Positions 63,401 through 64,000 of a DNA stretch of 64,000 bases are shown here, in pieces (the first letter of the stretch is position 1; every line of letters starts with the position of its first letter). The DNA comes from Pythium myriotylum. Its lineage: Eukaryota; Oomycota; Peronosporomycetes; Pythiales; Pythiaceae. Both the position numbers and the translations under genes were made by a program. The notes under the pieces are model-generated. The model saw only the letters and a list, made by a program, of their open reading frames with translations. It did not search any database and had not been told where the DNA came from. The stretch is taken from assembly GCA_023091665.1 (NCBI GenBank), contig JALJCQ010000007.1:992001-1056000 (forward strand). The letters are read 5' to 3'.

Positions 63401-64000
63401 TGCTCTTCAACCCGCGAACCTGAGACGGACTTGCGGGGTAGGTTGGAGTTGAACAGGGGGAAGGAGCCACCATTCCACCGGTGCTTTCGGGCAAAGGAGG
63501 CCATCGGCCTGATGTCTCTAGGGACATTTTCCTCCCAAATACCTGAATGTGCTTAAGGTCTGTTGCCCCATCAGTGTACCTGACAACTGCACATCCACTG
63601 ATGATCAAGTTGAGGGGTGTTGCGTTGAGGTTGTTGTCGTCGCTGCTAATAGCTTGATGCTGGGCAAGCATGCAGTGCACCATTCCAGTGGTTACAGAAA
63701 CGCTAATGGGGTTTCCTTTCTTCTTTTCATAGTATGGGAAACGTGGTTGAACGGTGAAGAATGGCATTAGTCTTGTCATCAGAGTTAGAAACGTGGGTAA
63801 CAAGGCACACGTGTCGACGTGGATCCGAATCTCGAGAGGCGGGGTTGTGTGCAAGTGACCGTGCCCAGCCGCTTGCTGACCTTGCTGATCAAGTGTCACG
63901 TCGATGCACTGCAGACCACTATCTTGTGAAGTCAGAAACAGCTCCCCACACTCAACTTCATGATGCTCAAACTCGCAAACAGAGTTGCCGTTCTCGTCTA
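57483..64000 (-). CDS. VPS13: VPS13-family lipid-transfer protein, C-terminal part with terminal PDZ domain (runs off window)
   Basis: The minus-strand frame is open from 64000 to the stop at 57483 (about 2170 codons, no intron); the N-terminal chorein part is outside the window. The middle part contains the beta-rich repeats of the VPS13 adaptor-binding/SHR-BD region. The VPS13 C-terminal hallmark is clear: LGLVKNLGTGVKDFFYEP followed by Gly-rich amphipathic repeats (GLSRGTASLVKNSVYGTF, GKGLIGVAVKPTAG). A PH-like segment follows. The last 95 residues or so form a PDZ domain (NSIGMVLEPV, GSACYRAGVEVGDIIVGFG, LELMVLRHG). VPS13 proteins bridge organelles and move bulk lipid at contact sites. 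A PDZ at the C-terminus is not part of the human or yeast proteins as I know them. Confidence 0.88.
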   Translation of the reverse strand, partial: DENGNSVCEFEHHEVECGELFLTSQDSGLQCIDVTLDQQGQQAAGHGHLHTTPPLEIRIHVDTCALLPTFLTLMTRLMPFFTVQPRFPYYEKKKGNPISVSVTTGMVHCMLAQHQAISSDDNNLNATPLNLIISGCAVVRYTDGATDLKHIQVFGRKMSLETSGRWPPLPESTGGMVAPSPCSTPTYPASPSQVRGLKSSESTVARSNPMVSLAEYRRVLCDDFAIDLDLVDTLEVDETMKISASLTHVHAVLCTFDLLMLSKVQALIDSIANEAIANPSRPNSRTNSREQSTNGLSVSVKNVDQAAKHTIVNLVLEDVSLTFVREIGEYFSPLARMYSFCVMCNLNVDAEPAVSKLSVTAPPQTVHVRVFFTEDTEDSLRDDEGLSIWAFNAVLGSWEPIIEPWTFELALRLQTDGNGKASTKIDITGSNTHSLNANFSPRLLDTFCAIARELEPFNLGPAQKNAIPPATASVISCGFYLANDTGVSITYWVRDHTTAPTNSRGFTYAPRLKHQPEELQPLHKVPLKLSTAILPSLPNDQTISFSWGDEEWHPLTDVRIHSAGKYIYSVLPKATSRTNSRNASSSSGVKAVPPPKVLLALFDISSVFGYRTLTVSSLVRVFNETDVPVACALLGDDGKSVTEFGVLEPHSACGVPITLIRSVAGIRLLVRPHRPESSVGDSRERYSEPLAGVLLGSNHVQTPVWEKEHRWSNELLISDKEECVETVAACSLVLDDFDCRCQRMFDGSQPLHVSQICRSNGSFFRAWNRVFVASNGNNLKYAQLRVLPTLTFENKCAVPIFIVVFVFKRVRRAGITQDREYSHIVASERVPARDSLQFFSSSLQESTFCSISMTGFSWSKLFRLPNAFDTGMSVGSQPENSRGANGMSAILGGAAAMAPGPSPAATSKAEMPFGEEILCSVEDFKNRKASINVILHGSTGEQLMRRVVIQPKYLIRNESSLNLTFEPSTKSKSRLPATKSFFSLPSPSFSSKQGSTCCGSSQLETIHTKLNALHGATTTSASPQVASTKGKSGPIAGDPTPSAQETDDSDHFFCSETNMINVQIEGNTLLTSGVMQFRLDAAVGGTNSTIRLFDESKQHWHDMVVILEQVDAFTTKATFVDRYIFLNRTDLDLLVIPAGDIMGSTSQDPLTGSGLKPHSSTPYHWSFRQSVPSDPTIRVKVSDPSVTGWRWSGKFSLHDVSECAFKLSNRYTSQVHTIRVEVRVESSVRVFVLLSCEDNAPFPLYRVINSSAHEIIHFKQSFEGGGGELSEQAASSLDYSRGVTQRLFPGESSCFGWDEGFFLQSIDRVMEISYTAEAVHTKVMLDQPGEAQRIELPATMSRPATSVYVHWYLNGVTKTVHVHDTQLPRDKLTGKLNVDAIKPSRGITPVISEIALELKMPNMMLSILNSTPEEVLLFTAENLDFKYASTRGQHDEVEIQIGSFQLDNQLSNAVFPVVFTPIPLTSSASSSTSPPSSTPASPMVSPTSSGAKSPEKLQETSDTFFHMSIFRLSYGDDVDYLKYMSAMIQPARVQVDDYLIISVALLSSDCLHVIHRHYPTKESHPNSTDSEIKGRRLTRSLSGNSGDNSSVGGAEDHETGVLKKIPASERRMYIETLELHPFKLQVTFQQNNLSKAPLFDDGSTNFLLPVVFMILKSNLVNIDSAAINLNALHIYHSFTTKSFMLSAIQQHYAFQGILQMYSLLGSADILGNPLGLVKNLGTGVKDFFYEPMAGMVKSPQEFVFGLSRGTASLVKNSVYGTFNAASRFTGTLSSGIAALSMDGDYIKARNTRNRQEVATHIGTGLYYGTKQLGQGIIAGVSGVITAPALGAYNNGLTGFVEGIGKGLIGVAVKPTAGILDLAARTTAGITATATVFDKKARDTRMRLPRMMHTSDKRLRVYSMDEAMISQLLHRLPQKLLRNEHYEAHVFIPVNRAVVATSHQFFHVDFSSITGVTPGHPRITWRFPLSSVWGAQKSAKGVNIFIGSASNVSVASMSSSANSAPPSPSNSPSLIHPPQTTSIQSAVVTKSSMTTVLIPMKETDGPTMDRLVKCVSDLVARQRERAPVTETFASPLPRNSIGMVLEPVRDSNKVSGYEGYGGRVVDVFVGSACYRAGVEVGDIIVGFGSQKFEAGDHGSALRTQLSTMRKGDTLELMVLRHGAIKHISVVTE

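Overview
The window looks like nuclear DNA of an oomycete (a fungus-like stramenopile, probably Pythium/Phytophthora-like). The evidence is: densely packed, GC-rich genes on both strands; very short GT..AG introns (about 56-101 nt); a lipid-binding/FYVE protein of the type expanded in oomycetes; a C2-DEP-AGC kinase; and an IFT27 gene, which implies flagellated zoospores. The lineage is an inference from gene content, not from a search.

Layout. 1-9.6 kb: start of a HID1-like trafficking gene (leaves the window), a PX-BAR sorting nexin, a membrane-anchored papain-like protease, a PDZ/A9/coiled-coil protein and a Dbp5/DDX19 helicase. 9.7-18 kb: the ribosome-biogenesis factor WDR12/Ytm1, a clan GH-A glycosidase-like membrane protein, a small Cys/His-motif protein, a zinc MDR dehydrogenase and a SpoU/TrmH-family RNA methyltransferase. 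18.8-24.3 kb: three tandem paralogues of an unrecognised multi-spanning membrane protein. 24.8-30.2 kb: IFT27, a heme-haloperoxidase-like gene with no intact start, and a fusion of a mannitol/mannonate-type dehydrogenase with a glucuronate-isomerase-like amidohydrolase.

30.3-50.9 kb is the most striking region. It holds twelve near-identical head-to-tail copies of a gene for a secreted Gly/Tyr-rich protein, in 1.70-1.78 kb units. The copies differ mainly in the number of 9-bp units encoding Gly-Tyr-Gly and in 3'-flank trinucleotide repeats. There are twelve genes but only eleven spacers, and the array ends on the last base of the stop codon of the next gene, a FYVE protein.

50.9-64 kb: the FYVE protein, a divergently transcribed C2-DEP-AGC kinase, and the C-terminal part of a VPS13-like lipid-transfer protein ending in a PDZ domain (leaves the window).

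Several genes belong to membrane traffic and phosphoinositide biology (HID1, SNX, FYVE, VPS13, the C2-DEP kinase) but do not form an obvious unit. The array, the haloperoxidase-like gene and the GH-A-like protein could all concern the cell surface; that link is speculative. No rRNA or tRNA gene, transposon or CRISPR array was recognised by eye.
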